Source: Alectoria sarmentosa (Eukaryota; Ascomycota; Lecanoromycetes; Lecanorales; Parmeliaceae). Taken from it: a DNA stretch of 64,000 bases. The notes beneath the pieces were generated by a model, which ran no database searches, had not been told where the DNA came from, and worked only from the letters and a program-made list of their open reading frames with translations. Positions 23,129 through 34,704 of the stretch are shown piece after piece. Numbering within the stretch: position 1 is the stretch's first letter; each line of letters starts with the position of its first letter. Made by a program: the position numbers and the translations under genes. The stretch is taken from positions 62,001 to 126,000 of the forward strand of contig WOGZ01000071.1 in NCBI GenBank assembly GCA_009733775.1, read 5' to 3'.

Positions 23129-24482
23129 CTAGTACTCCTCCCTCGTCCCATCCTTCGCACTGCGAAATATAGCCTCCACTAGCTTATGCCTCTTGACCGC
23201 CTCATCGAAATCGACCATATCCTTATTCCCTTCCGCAAACGCTTCATACACCTCTCCAATTCCCCCAAATGGCCCCTTCTCAAACTCAACCTCCTCCCAC
23301 TTCCCCCCTCCTCCGCTTAATTTTGCATACAGATTTTCGTCTTCCTCCCCACTGCCTTTCTCCCCTGCTGGCGCGAATCGAGACAAAGTATGCGGAGCCA
23401 TCGCGATGAATTGGCCTGGACTTTCAAATTTCAACGAACCCTTCTCGCCGGAGATGATCCATTCAAAGTGTCCAGGCGTGGCTTCGGTCGTGGACGAAGA
23501 GACAAAGCTGATGGTAGCACCGCTCTCGAGCACGCCGTGGATTGAGATGGAATCTGCAATAGTGCTCTTGACCGGCTCACCCTTCGAGCCATCGGCTTGA
23601 ACAAAGCGAAGCTCTGGGAAAGTGGTCGCAGTGGTCGCGTTGAAAGACTTGAACTCGCCAAGGAGGTAGAGAACAGGATCCAGCGCATGAATCGTAGGGA
23701 TCGTCACCAGGTTCGCTCCGCTCTTGGGGTCGTTGAGATAACTGTTCTTGACAGGAAAATTCACCAACAGGCTACTCGAGCTAATCAAAGTGGTCCCGAT
23801 GATACGGCCGAGAGTACCGGAGTCGATGATTGATTTCGCTTTCTGGACGCTGGGAAGGAGTCGCGCTTGCAGACCGACGGCGGTTTTGACGCCTTGCTTC
23901 TTCGCTAGGGCGGCGAGCTCTTCTGCTTCTTGGAGGCCGTTGCCCAGGGGCCATTCGACGAAGACGGATTTTTTGGCATGCAGAGCTGGCAGGGCGAGTT
24001 GTTTGTGGTAGGGTGTCTGTGGATTTGAAGTCAGCTTGCTTTGCTCATTACCCTCATGCACTGTCTAGTCAAGGTGAGCATAAGCCGTTTCGTAGGCTCG
24101 CAGCCCTATTGTCTCATACTTTGAACGTGTGTCAAAGCTGCAAATGCCACCCTTGACGGGCCAGTTGCCGTCCACTCAATCACATATCCATCTGTCCTCC
24201 CTAGACACTAGACGAAATGAACTGACATACCTTAACGCTCACAACAACCAAATCAACATCTTTATCATCAGCAATAGCCTGAGGGTTGCTATACGCCTTG
24301 TCCGCTGAAATGCCTTGGGCCTCAGCAGCCTTCTTCGCCGTTTCAGGCGATGAGGTGCTGACAGCTACAAGTTTGAATTTCTCATTCAATGGAGACGACT
24401 TGAGAGGCGCAGAATGAGCGCTAGTAGCCCAAGCGGATTGGTCTGCGGAGAGTCCGATGATGCCCACGCCGATAGGTGCCAT
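23129..24482 (-). CDS. Gfo/Idh/MocA-family NAD(P)-dependent oxidoreductase (Gal80-like)
   Basis: Two exons: 24482-24231 and 24016-23129, with a 214-bp intron (GTATGT donor, CCACAG acceptor), giving 379 aa. The N-terminus has the Rossmann signature GVGIIGLS and the VDLVVVSVK strand. The splice continues directly into TPYHKQLALPALHAKKSVFV and EWPLG, the family's E-x-P position seen as EWP in Gal80-like members. The C-terminal half (from about residue 135) matches the family's alpha/beta substrate domain, with an HALDPVLYLLGEF segment. Members oxidise sugars or polyols or, like Gal80, act as regulators that only bind dinucleotide. Sequence alone does not decide which applies here. The intron is longer than its neighbours', and a cryptic exon in it cannot be excluded. 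Confidence 0.9.
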
Positions 24483-25599
24483 TGTGTTTCCGGGGGGAAA
24501 TGTTGGATGTTGGAGTAGGCTGTGGATGGTGGAAGTTTGTAAGGAGGTGTAGACGTATTTTTGTAGAGGTACAGTCGATGCGGACTGAAACAATACTCCT
24601 TCTGTTGCGTTGAGGCATGTGGATTTTATATCCAATGTTTTAGAACACCGGGAGCCGGTTGGACTTGAATCCGAGGACCCTGGATTACAAATGATTGGCG
24701 TTGGATCTTAAGTAATCAACGAAGCATCCGTCAGCAACATCGCGCAATCATCCTCAATAAAAGTCGGACGATTCTGTTTGTCCGACTGCAGGCAACAGCT
24801 GGACAAAAGCATGATCGGGCCAAATGGTGTACGCTCGGCACACAACTTCCCTTCTATCCGTAAACTTGGGGGAAAGGATCGGTGATGCAGGAAAGATTTT
24901 AGGGCGCAATGATAGAGCGCAACGCAAAGACGGCTGGAAAGAAAAGGGGTACCTACTTAAAGTAGGTATGAACGAATGTTTAACGGGCTTCAGCCTATCA
25001 ATTGACCTTTCGAAGATGGAAGAGCAATCAAACACATCAACTTTGCATGTTGTTGAGGTACCTTCAGACAAGCCAAGGTTCCAAAAACAGGACGACAGAG
25101 GCGAAATTGCCCAATTGCGTTGCGTGAAGTCTTCACGTCTCGAAGACAGCTGGGCAGGAGCTTATAGATTGCTTTTGCGCTCATAGCCTCTTCAAAGGAG
25201 GTGTGGTTTCGTCTCAAGAAATCCGCACCTGTCAAATCTCTTTTCGACCACGACGAGGCCGTAGCAGATGCTGTGCAGGTTATTGCAGGACACTCCTCTT
25301 GCACTCAGCATTGCTCTTGCTTCACAGCAAAACATAATGGCCTTGGCTAAATTGGAAGCTGCAATGCGTCAAGGATACTGACGCTATCCATTGCAACATG
25401 AACGGAATAAATCCCAAAGCGCCCGCTTGTTCAGATATGATCCCTCACATGGCGTAGCGGAGCACATAACGAGAAAGAATTGGCACCACGTCTTCATAAG
25501 AACGGTCTCAACCCTGTGTTGTCACCCACAAACAATATCCAGCCCCAGCGACAGCTATCTCCAAAGCCCGGTGTGAATGATCCGGCACAGGTTCTCCCA
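24483..25599. other. intergenic, with a tRNA-like relic
   Basis: It contains the upstream region of the oxidoreductase gene and a degenerate tRNA-like segment at 24650-24700. Frames around 24750-25300 on either strand show no recognisable domain. The frame of the following gene is already open from 25441 but has no ATG before 25600. Confidence 0.45.
24650..24700 (-). tRNA. degenerate 3' half of a tRNA, Thr(UGU)-like
   Basis: On the minus strand the segment contains GCCAATCATTTGTAATCCAG, which resembles an anticodon arm with TGT in the loop. It is followed by GGGTCCTCGGATTCAAGTCC, close to a T-arm/B-box with one extra A. An acceptor-like CCGGCTCCCGG follows. No D-arm or 5' acceptor strand is visible upstream, so this is a fragment or a tRNA-derived repeat and not a working gene. 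Confidence 0.35.
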
Positions 25600-26237
25600 A
25601 TGTCACCAATTAAGCCTCAAGAAAGCCCGAAACCGTTGAAGCCCACTAACCCAGCAGATGTCTGGCTTCCAAAAAAAGCCAGTACGTATGCCTCATCCCT
25701 TTACTCTATCTAAAATCTTCTAACCGCGCAATTCAGTACTCAAAATCATGAGCACCGCTCTGCCTGCCGACGCCAGCATTTCAGAAGAGGCGACAGAAAT
25801 GATGGAAAAGTGCGCGTTGGGTTTTATACAGACCCTCACCCACGAAGGTATCAAACCCACTCCATGTGCGCCACACCTATACGTCCCGTTGAACTAATAC
25901 ATTTCCCCCCTTTACAGCCGCAGAAAACGCGTCGAAGGAAAAAACCCGTCGCAAGGTGATTTACCTTGGCCACATCCTCCCAGTGATGGAATCAAACGGC
26001 TTCAAAAACCACGCTGAGGCTCTCCGAGCATATATGAAAGGCTACTGGGATCAACAACAAAACTATGAAAATGGCTTAAGGGAAAACATGCACCACGGAG
26101 TTGCAATTCCAGAACCGGAAGACGAGGATATGGGGAATGCGGCCGTTCAAGACCAGCAGGCACGGCAATACTGCCACTCGAGCGGCCCTGCAATGGAACC
26201 CCCCGACTGGCCCTATCGTTTCCCTAGCCAGCGGTGA
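25600..26237 (+). CDS. Divergent NF-YB/HapC-like histone-fold protein
   Basis: Exons 25600-25681, 25737-25847 and 25918-26237 join in phase across 55- and 70-bp introns, giving about 170 aa from the in-frame ATG at 25600. The frame is open back to 25441 without another ATG, so a further 5' exon is possible. The spliced core LPKKAILKIMSTALP, then ISEEATEMMEKCALGFI, THEAAENASKEK and a VMESNGFKNHAEAL stretch follows the NF-YB histone-fold pattern position by position (helix L-P-x-x-x-I-x-x-I-M, the C-x-x-x-F-I segment, the L/M-x-x-x-G-F segment). Canonical fungal HapC is far more conserved, so this is probably a paralogue or a related CBF/NF-Y-type subunit of a transcription or chromatin complex. 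The C-terminal tail is polar and unmatched. Confidence 0.75.
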
Positions 26238-27303
26238 CGACTTCCTGGTCGCGCTCGTGGCTTCTTCTGCCGAGGCACCACGAACCGTAAGAACTCGGAG
26301 CCTTCTCCAACTCTACCTCGGACAGCCTCATCCCGAATCTCGCATAACAAACAGCCTTGACCTTATCCCCCGCTGTCCGTGCCATGCCATCACCGTCACG
26401 CACCCCGAGGCTATTCATTCATCTACGATCCCCGTCGTCAACACCACATCCTTTGAAAGCATGCCATTTTCTAGTTCAAGGGGGAATTGCTGCGGATCCA
26501 AGGAGGATCAGAGCCAATGACAACGAGCCGTTTGGGCTGGTGGCTCACGCAAACGGGGCGGAAGAAATTATCATCTTTAGCTAGACAGCAGCATCCTTAC
26601 AAGATTCTCCTCTCGCACAAAATGATTCTACGTATCTCACATGCATTCGGCGCGTCCGGCCAGAACACACTCCCGCCCTGTTTACCCCCACCCGCATGAA
26701 CCCGCCCCAAAAGCAGTGACGCAAGAAGCCCAAAACTTTCCCCCATGCCTTGGGCTATACTAGCACACCCATCTCATCCCTCGTATCGACAGCACGCCAC
26801 GCCACGCCATGGAACGGCCCCCAAGCAGCACTACGCACACTGCCGAACCCTTTCCTTTCCAAATCCCCCCACAAGCCCAGCCCCGAGTCAAACACCCTAA
26901 TCACAAAAAAAAAATCTCCAGCCACGACGACCGGCGTACTCGTACGCCGACATTTCCGAAACCAATCTGTCGCTACTATACAGGCCCCACTCCTTGACTA
27001 ACATGACAACCTCTTGAAATCCAGCCCAGCCCAGCCCAGCCCAGCCCAGCCCTGGCGGGTATGTATGTAGTACTGATCAAGAGTCTCCGCAAAAAAAAGA
27101 TACATAGGCGTTTGCAATAGGGTCTAGGGACGTGCTACGTAGGCGAGAGAGTCTGTGTTTTTGGAAGGAGGTTTTGGATGGATTGGGAGCAAGTATCATC
27201 AGGCGTGAAGGTGGTAAGGCAAGGCAAGGCAAGGCAAGGCGAGGCAAGGCAAGGCAGGGCGGATTCATTGACGGCAAATATTTGTATCTCATAGGAATTT
27301 CCA
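26238..27303. other. intergenic with simple repeats
   Basis: No gene is recognised. It contains CCCAG pentamers at about 27022-27051 and AGGCA pentamers at about 27213-27257. Purine-rich AAAG/GGAA tracts follow at 27320-27362, overlapping the end of the next gene's frame. Confidence 0.6.
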
Positions 27304-28898
27304 TCAACGATGATCTACGAGAAGGAAAGGAAGAAAGAAAAAAAGAAAGAAAGGAAGAAAGGAACGGTCAAACGCCGACAGCATATGAGACATACTGTTG
27401 AGAAGGTAGGTAGCAGACCATCCACCTTCGAAAAAATGACGCTCCCGCTCCACCGCTTGACAACCCCCTTCGTCGCGAAGATCGAATTGAGGACGGACTC
27501 GCGATACACACGTTGATTTGACCCGGTGCATGGAAAGAGCCCAGCGTCGCGACAACAGTTTTGACCATGCCTTCTCCGCCTCTGCTAGAGGATTGTATTC
27601 GAAAAGCCACCTCTGAAACACAGGATCGGCCCAACGATTTGAATAACCCTCTGAGGGCGGGTCTTGCTGCAGCTGTCGGTCTCTTTTCCTTTGTGTTGGT
27701 CCATCTGGCATGTGAAGGATGTATCCGCCGGCAGTGCTGTTGTTTACTATTCTACTCGCGCGGGATTTTCGAAGCTGCTCATAGGTGATTAGAACATCCC
27801 GAAGCTGACTCTTATGTTGGAGGGTGCCGATTAGCTCCCCCAGAACAGCAGCGTCCTCCACCGCTTGCGCTGCGCCTTGAGCCCTAGACCACCGATAATG
27901 TCAGCGATGTGGGTCCGGAGATGCTTGCATTCTTGGGAGACGCTCACAAATAGGGTACCATGGCATGACAGGCGTCGCCGAGTAGGGTCAAGTCATAATG
28001 AGGATGAAGCCACGTGTCCATCTCACAGCTGGTGTGTAGATCCCACTTTCTAATTTCCTTCGCAATACCCAGGAGCATTCTGAGGCGTTGATCCCACAGG
28101 GTCAAAACTCTCTCATATCCTCAATACGGTCGAGATGAGTTCTACAAATGAATACAAAAGTGTACAGTCCCGTCCCCTTGAGCACGTAGCTTACCACGTG
28201 CGCTCTAGGTCCCATCCAGGCATTGATATTGGGACTTTCTAGCAGGGGAACCAGGTTTTCATGCTGCCTTATATTTTCTCCTTTGATAGTAACCCGATAT
28301 GCTATATCACCAGTTATGCGTAAGGTGCCCGATTGTACCTCGGTCCTGCAGATCGAATGAAGCCCATCGCCACCGATAATGGCATCAGCATGAAGCTCCA
28401 CGTCTCCAGACGCTGACGAAACGTACAGGTTCGAGAGTGTATCTTTACTGACGGAACAGCCCAGCAAGATGTCGACTTCCATGCTGTCCGCTTTCGCAGC
28501 TAAGACTTCCTGAAAATTGGCCCGGTGGATTAAAAGCCATAGCGCGCCATACGTGTCTTCCATAAGTGGCACGAGGTCTAGTCTTGAGAGTGTTATACCA
28601 TCCTGATAAGAACGTAATTGGGGGCTGTCGGGTTGAATCGAGTCGGACCTGACAGCATCGAGCACGTCCAATTGCTTCAAGAATGCGCGTGGAATTAGGC
28701 GGGATTTCGATGCCAGCACCAATCTGGACGTCTTCTTTAGTGTTTGGACGATATAGCGCACAGGTGAGTTACTTCGCTGAACTCCGCAGCTAACTCCATT
28801 ATAGTCACTTTGTAACCGGCCTTGCTAATAGCCGTGGCTGTGGCGAGACCCCCCAGACCAGCCCCAATGATGACAACATGGCACTCGCGAGCCTCCAT
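27304..28898 (-). pseudogene. FAD-dependent monooxygenase (salicylate-hydroxylase type), two frameshifts
   Basis: Exon 1 is 28898-28773, then a 49-bp intron, exon 2 from 28723 to 27948, a 64-bp intron, and exon 3 from 27883 to the stop at 27304. Motifs are in order: VVIIGAGLGGLA (FAD GxGxxG), GAGIEIPPN, the IIGGDGLHS 'DG' motif, and GDACHAMVPYLAQGAAQAVE (FAD-ribityl GD motif). Two breaks interrupt exon 2. An apparent one-base insertion near 28678 separates PPNSTRIL from KQLDVLDAV. An apparent one-base deletion in the A/T run at 28104-28107 separates IEDMREF from WDQRLRMLLG. Neither is removable by an intron. The last 60 or so codons run into a purine-rich microsatellite and are probably not native. 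Such enzymes hydroxylate aromatic rings using NAD(P)H and O2. Sequencing error at both sites cannot be excluded. Confidence 0.75.
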
Positions 28899-29654
28899 AA
28901 ATGGGACAGGCGAAAGAAAAATGCAGCGGTCGTGGTTGTACTATAGTCGCCTTCATGAACATTTCTCGATCGAACAATCGGCTCACTTCAGGGCGAGATG
29001 CATGCATGACTTGCACGAGTCAATGACACTTCGAAAGCGGCGCAAGCGACTGCAAGCAAGCACCGTGAGAACCAGAAACAATGATTGATAGCGTGTTCTA
29101 CGTACCATCACCAAGGTCCTTTTTTAAGGTCCTTTTTTCAGGGATCAAAGCTCCAAAAGCATCATTTCTGTAAGGAATTTCAGTCTTGCGAGCCCAAATT
29201 CAAGCATCTTCGCATCTATTAACAAGATCTGATGGGCCTCCAAATTTCCTTATCTCCTAAACCCGAACTCTGTTCTTAGCAATCACCAGGTTAGGGTTAG
29301 GGTAGACACGACCCCATCCTTATCTAGGTGTCTTGGCAGGCGCGACGACCTTATCTATTCGACGTCTGCGCACACATACTGCCTGCCTCTTGTTATAAAC
29401 AGTTTGAATCCTCGTCGCTAGGAACAAAGCATATACGTAGACAATCGCTAGTCTTCAAAGCTCTATTATATACGTTGCAAGGCGCTACGACATCTTTGCA
29501 ACCAACGTTTGGACGGCGACTCTATCTGATCTTGGCGCAACACTGTCCAAAGCACCAGTGCCTTGTCTATATCGCCTACTTCAGTCCGCTCGACGCCCTT
29601 GAATTGGAACGCTGGAAGGTCCTCGAAAGCGACGATCCTTGACTACTTGCCTCC
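28899..29654. other. intergenic with a short interstitial telomere-like repeat
   Basis: No gene is recognised. GGTTAGGGTTAGGGTAG lies at about 29289-29305. The stretch separates the divergently transcribed monooxygenase and carboxypeptidase genes and must hold both promoters. Confidence 0.55.
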
Positions 29655-31717
29655 ATGCATCAACGAATCTTCATTTGGCCCGTCTTTCTTGCCGGCTTGG
29701 TGCTCTCTCAATATTTTCCGCCTACCCCTGAAGGCCTGTCCCAGCTGCGGTCCAAATTCCATCCTGGAGTTACCATTTCATTTAAAGAAGTAAGCTGGTT
29801 CGATTTTCGGCTCTTTTCAGGGACGTGTGGCTTCTTTCAACCATGCACTTGCTAGATCGAAGCGCATATGCTGTGTATTTCTCGATTCTCAGCTTAGCTA
29901 ACTCTGAGTACCGGTAGTCGGGCTTATGTGAGACTACCGAGGGGGTGAAATCATATAGTGGATACGTTCATCTTCCTCCTGACTTTCTTGATCGAGAGTC
30001 TCAGAACTATCCAATCAATACGTCAGACAAACAATGTATCCATTTCGCAACTTACTGATCCAAAATCAGGTTCTTCTGGTTTTTCGAATCTCGAAAGGAT
30101 CCTGCCAACGCGCCCCTCTCCATGTGGATGAATGGCGGCGCAGGGGCGTCGTCTATGATTGGTGCCTTGCAAGAGAATGGGCCTTGTTTCGTGGAAGGTG
30201 ACTCGAACACCACGTATTTGAATCCCTACTCGTGGAACAACGAAGTCAATATGCTATATATAGATCAGCCAGTGCAGGTCGGATACTCCTATGATGTGCC
30301 CACCAACGTGACGGTGTCCGCCAATTCGGGCGAGGTTACTGCTCAAGATTTTTCAAGTCAAGTCCCGGAACAGAACAACACCCTCCTCGTTGGCACGTTG
30401 TCCAGCCAAAATTTGACGTCTACAGCCAACGCTACTCAACGTGCTGCCCATGCGCTGTGGCACTTCGCCCAGATTTGGTTCGAGGAATTCCCCCATTATA
30501 AGCCCGTCGATGAGAAGATCAGCATATGGACAGAATCATATGGAGGAATCTATGGACCAGCATTCGCCGCCCTCTTCGAAGAACAGAACCAAAAGATCAA
30601 GAATGGCACAATAAAAGGTCCTGGTGCCCATTATCTACGCCTCGACACTTTAGGTATCGTTAATGGCTGCGTCGACTATCTTATTAATTTACCGTCGTAC
30701 CCCAGCTTCTCGTACAACAACACCTACGGAATACAAGCGATCAATCAATCCGTTTATGACAAGGCCATGCACGAATGGAAGAAGCCGGGTGGGCCTAGAG
30801 ATAGCATACTCGATTGTCGAGCAGCAGCTGAAGATCCCGACAACTACGCTGACCAGAGCAATGAGATCTGTGCAAAAGCTGCAGAATACGCCCGGCCGGA
30901 GATGGAGGGACCGTTCCTAAATTTCTCCGGTCGAGGTCGATTTGACATTACGCACCCATCACAAGATCCATTTCCACCACCATATTTCCTAGGTTTCCTC
31001 AATCAAAACTGGGTCCAACAAGCTCTCGGTGTCCCTTTGAATTTTACCATGCAATCATTCACTGTGCATGAAGACTTTGTAAAAACGGGGGACTTTGTTC
31101 GTGGAGGTGCCATCACAGAACTTGCATATGTGCTAGACAGCGGGATCAAAGTTGCTCTGGTCTATGGAGATCGAGATTTCGCCTGCAACTGGGTTGGTGG
31201 CGAAGAGATATCCCAAAAAATCAATCACACTTCGAGCAAGGATTTCGCTGTGGCAGGCTACGCTCCGATCCACGTTAACGAGTCATACATCGGAGGCCAA
31301 GTACGCCAGCATGGCAACCTCTCGTTCTCAAGAGTCTATCAGTCTGGTCACATGGTGCCAGCTTACCAGCCCGAAACAGCCTATGAGATCTTTATGCGTG
31401 TGATGTTCAACAAGGACGTCGCGACCGGGACGATCGAGTCATCTGACGACTACGGCACCATTGGACCGTCGACCACCTGGCACATAAAGAACGAAGTCTT
31501 CCCAGCCCCGCAACCTGTATGCTATATCCTGGATGCAGGCAGCAGCTGCACGGAGGATCAATGGGCTCTGGTAGAGGGTGGAACTGCCGTTGTCAAGGAT
31601 TACATTGTTGTCGGCACGGAAGAGGCGGAGAGGAAGAGCTCTGTCTCAGAACCGGTGTTCTCCGACGCATCTTGGTCAGAAGAGCGACTTCAACAGGCAC
31701 TGAACGGCCCTCTCTGA
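29655..31717 (+). CDS. Serine carboxypeptidase, peptidase family S10
   Basis: Exons 29655-29789, 29918-30021 and 30070-31717 give 628 aa. An N-terminal hydrophobic signal (IFIWPVFLAGLVLSQ) indicates secretion or the vacuole. CETTEGVKSYSGYV and NTFFWFFESRKDP are family hallmarks. The oxyanion-region motif reads NGGAGASS where most members have NGGPG. The catalytic triad is visible as Ser236 (ESYGG), Asp449 (GDRDFACNW) and His507 (SGHMVP). Several N-x-T/S sites are present. The enzyme should remove C-terminal residues from peptides at acidic pH. The second intron uses an unusual GTCAGA donor; it is supported by exact phase and by restoring the INTFFWF motif. It is divergent from the monooxygenase upstream. 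Confidence 0.92.
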
Positions 31718-34704
31718 TGAGGCTTCGAAGACAAAGTGGACCCATCGATACGTGCACGCGGTGCTCAAATCAGCAGCGTGCAATTGATGGAGACATCGAC
31801 CTTGGTGGTGGGTAAAGGCGCAGGAAGCCCCGGAGACTGGTGCGTCTCTGCGGGAGGCAAAGCCATAGAACGATATGTTTCATCGAAACCTACAATAGAC
31901 TGTGAATCGTGCATATCCGTTGCAGTCCAAATTAAGTCATCGAGACATACGTTCAGCCTTCAGCTCGGCGTATGGCCCAATTTGATTCCCCACCCCCATC
32001 CATCCATCCACCCATCCATCCAGCCCATTCGATACCGAGTCCGTAAGACCGACCCCATCCCACTTCCTAGCTAGACAAAGCCCCAGCACGGAAGGTTTTT
32101 TTTTGGTTTTTTTTGGGGATGCAGGGACTCAATTCGCATCGATATGAAAATGTCCAAGCAGCTCAATATACTCTTCATGAATATCATAATGAAATTCGCT
32201 CTCCCAAAAAGGAATTTTCATCCCGGCATGGTTGAACTAATGTATGTCTGCATGGATGAATGTCTCTGGCTCGTGTTGTGGAAACGGGTGGTTATGCACG
32301 CACTCACTCACTCACTCACTTTATCCATATCTCCCCAATTCCATCTCCGTCTCCAACTTCAATTCCATCTCCCTCTCTCCCCAAAAATGTTCATCTTCTT
32401 CATCTTTTTTCTTTTTTCTTCTCTTCTCTCTTCTTCTCTTTTCTCCTTTTCTTTCCTCTCCTCTCCTCTCCCCATCTCATCTATTCCAATACTAATAACT
32501 AACCAACCAGTTATAGTTCCCGTATCAATCCCACCGCATACCCATTGAGACTACTAAATCCACAAAAACTGACCCAAGACTGAACTGAACTGAACTCCGC
32601 TAGAGAGAAAGACGTGATTAGTAGTCAAAGTGAAAGTGAGTCGAGTTTAGAGAAATAACAAATGTCCTCATTCCAAAGCAGGAGAAAATTGAACAAAGTC
32701 TCGCCCGATATGTTCACCCGCTTAAGAAAATTCGTCCTCATGACGCGGTTTCCATTCCATCCTATCTACTTTATACTGCGCCTCTAGCTTCCGTACCGCA
32801 CCGCCGTCCATATCCAAACCCACACCCGCACAATCCCAACCATACAATCCCAACCACAAACCGACGGACCGCCCACTGCCAACTCAGACCTCAGACCTCC
32901 GACCCCCTGGTCACCAAGAAGTATAAAACCAGACACCGCTCCCCCATTACCTCCCCCCATTTCCGCTCCCCCATTAATTACCCCCCCCCTCCGCTGATCC
33001 CCCCCAAAGTAAAGTCATGAAACCATCTCACCTCCTCGATACCACCTCATCAAACCAAACCAAACCAAAACAAACATTCCCCACCAGCAGCAGCAGCAGC
33101 AGCAGTACATAACCGACCTGATCTCTCTCTCGAGAAAAATGTGAGCGGATAAACCTGTCGATTCTCTCTCCAGAATACAAGTAAAAACTTCCATTGTTTC
33201 AATTTTAATATATTTGCCTTTGTCAGATCAGGTTGGATCTGCCTGCCTTTTCGGAGGAGGAGCCAAGGAAGGGGTCCGTCCGATCAAACATTCAATTCAA
33301 CACCCGGGGTTCCCCGTCAAGCGTATCGATGGCGAAAAATTTACGAAAATTTCCCATCTCTGCCATTTCAACAACAACTAAAACCCACACACATCCCTTC
33401 AGATCTCCTCCCATGCTCCAATTTACAATTTTCCCGTCTTCGCCATTTGGTGTCTGGAAGCATGCATGCATGCATGCTTTTGGGTCTCCTGGGATCGATT
33501 GACGGTGTTTCTTGCGGTCTTTGATACTAGAACCACGCATCCGTTTGTATCTAAAATCTCCCGGGGTCGATTGAAGGGTTTCTGTCTTCGCCATCTAATA
33601 CTAAAACCACGCATCCATTTATATCTAAAATCCCCTATGCTCAAACTACAATTTCCCGTTTTCTATGTTTGCCATCTAACGCTTCACCCACGCACCCTTC
33701 ATATCTCCTATCACCATATGCTCAATTTACAATTTCCCATCTTTGCCATTTCCCATCTTTGCCGTTTCCCATCTTTGCCGTTTCCCATCTTTGCCATTTC
33801 CCAGCTTTGCCATTTCCCGTCTTTGCCATTTCCCATCTTTGCCATTTGCCATTTACCATCTACCATTCAACACTGCACCCTCGCATTCATTTCGATCTCT
33901 CTCCGAGGATAGATAGATCGAACGATCTGAGCAGGCACCCAGGAAGGGATGGATGTGGATCGGATTGTTTCTGTTTCAGTTTCAGCGACCGGGGGGTTTT
34001 TGAGGGAGGGAAGGCTGGCGAGAGACGCTTTTGTGGGGTTGGGAGGATTGGATGCATGAGTATGTTGCATCTTCATCGCGGTTGCAACAGCAACACCACA
34101 AGTCGCCAAAAGGACTGTTTGAGTCGGCGGAAAGAAATGGACATCTATGCTCTGTTCGTCTCGTCATTCCAGGCCTTTAATCAATTTTCCGGGCTTGAGA
34201 TGTATATTTCTGGCAAACAACGTCACTTCCCTGATAATTAATCTGGACCACTAAGGACAAATGAGATTGCTCAAAAGGCCTCACGGCCAAAATTACTGAA
34301 CTTGGAAATGATGAAGCTGGGCGGTGTGCAAGCTCCGAGCGTCAGGTTTCAAGCAAATGATCAAATCTATTTCAGGCTATCGTATACAACTCCTCGTCAA
34401 CAAGGCCGCCTCTCGTTCGTATCTAAAAGTTGAAGCCTCAAGTCTGCCAGCAGTAAAGCATGAACCCGTCCCCTTGATAAGCATCGCCAGATTCGTCAGA
34501 CCTCGATGCGAACTTGGTCTTGATCCATCTCATTCCATGATGACCTTGTTAAAAGTGAAAGAAGGCATTAAACATTCACGACGAGGAAACCCATATCTGC
34601 CTAGGCTACATCCCCAGAATATGGCCAGAAGATCGGCCGCTGCCTTGAGGCATATACGTAGCGCATGCCGGTCATAAGAATAGTGGACGCTGTCAAGGTG
34701 GAAC
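31718..34704. other. long intergenic region rich in satellites
   Basis: No gene is recognised. It contains CATC repeats (about 31998-32020), a TTCTCT-rich tract (32394-32470), pyrimidine-rich sequence to 33000, a CAG run (33086-33106), GCAT repeats (33460-33478), two related repeat blocks at 33500-33660 and a 16-bp minisatellite at 33727-33850. Long frames at 33466-34241 are products of these repeats. Confidence 0.65.
33727..33850. repeat. 16-bp minisatellite, about eight units
   Basis: Units of the form CCATTTCCCATCTTTG follow one another with single-base variants (CCGTTT, CCCAGC, CCCGTC). The same words recur more loosely in the upstream 33410-33660 block, suggesting local expansion from it. 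Confidence 0.8.

Noticed and set aside
25480..25600. Start of the NF-YB-like gene at 25480
   Set aside because: That frame begins with TTG; the first in-frame ATG is at 25600, although an upstream exon may exist.
23129..28898. Secondary-metabolite cluster around the oxidoreductase and monooxygenase
   Set aside because: No polyketide, peptide or terpene backbone gene is nearby, and the monooxygenase is broken.
33466..34241. 148- and 190-codon frames downstream of the carboxypeptidase
   Set aside because: They translate minisatellite units and have no homology-like features.
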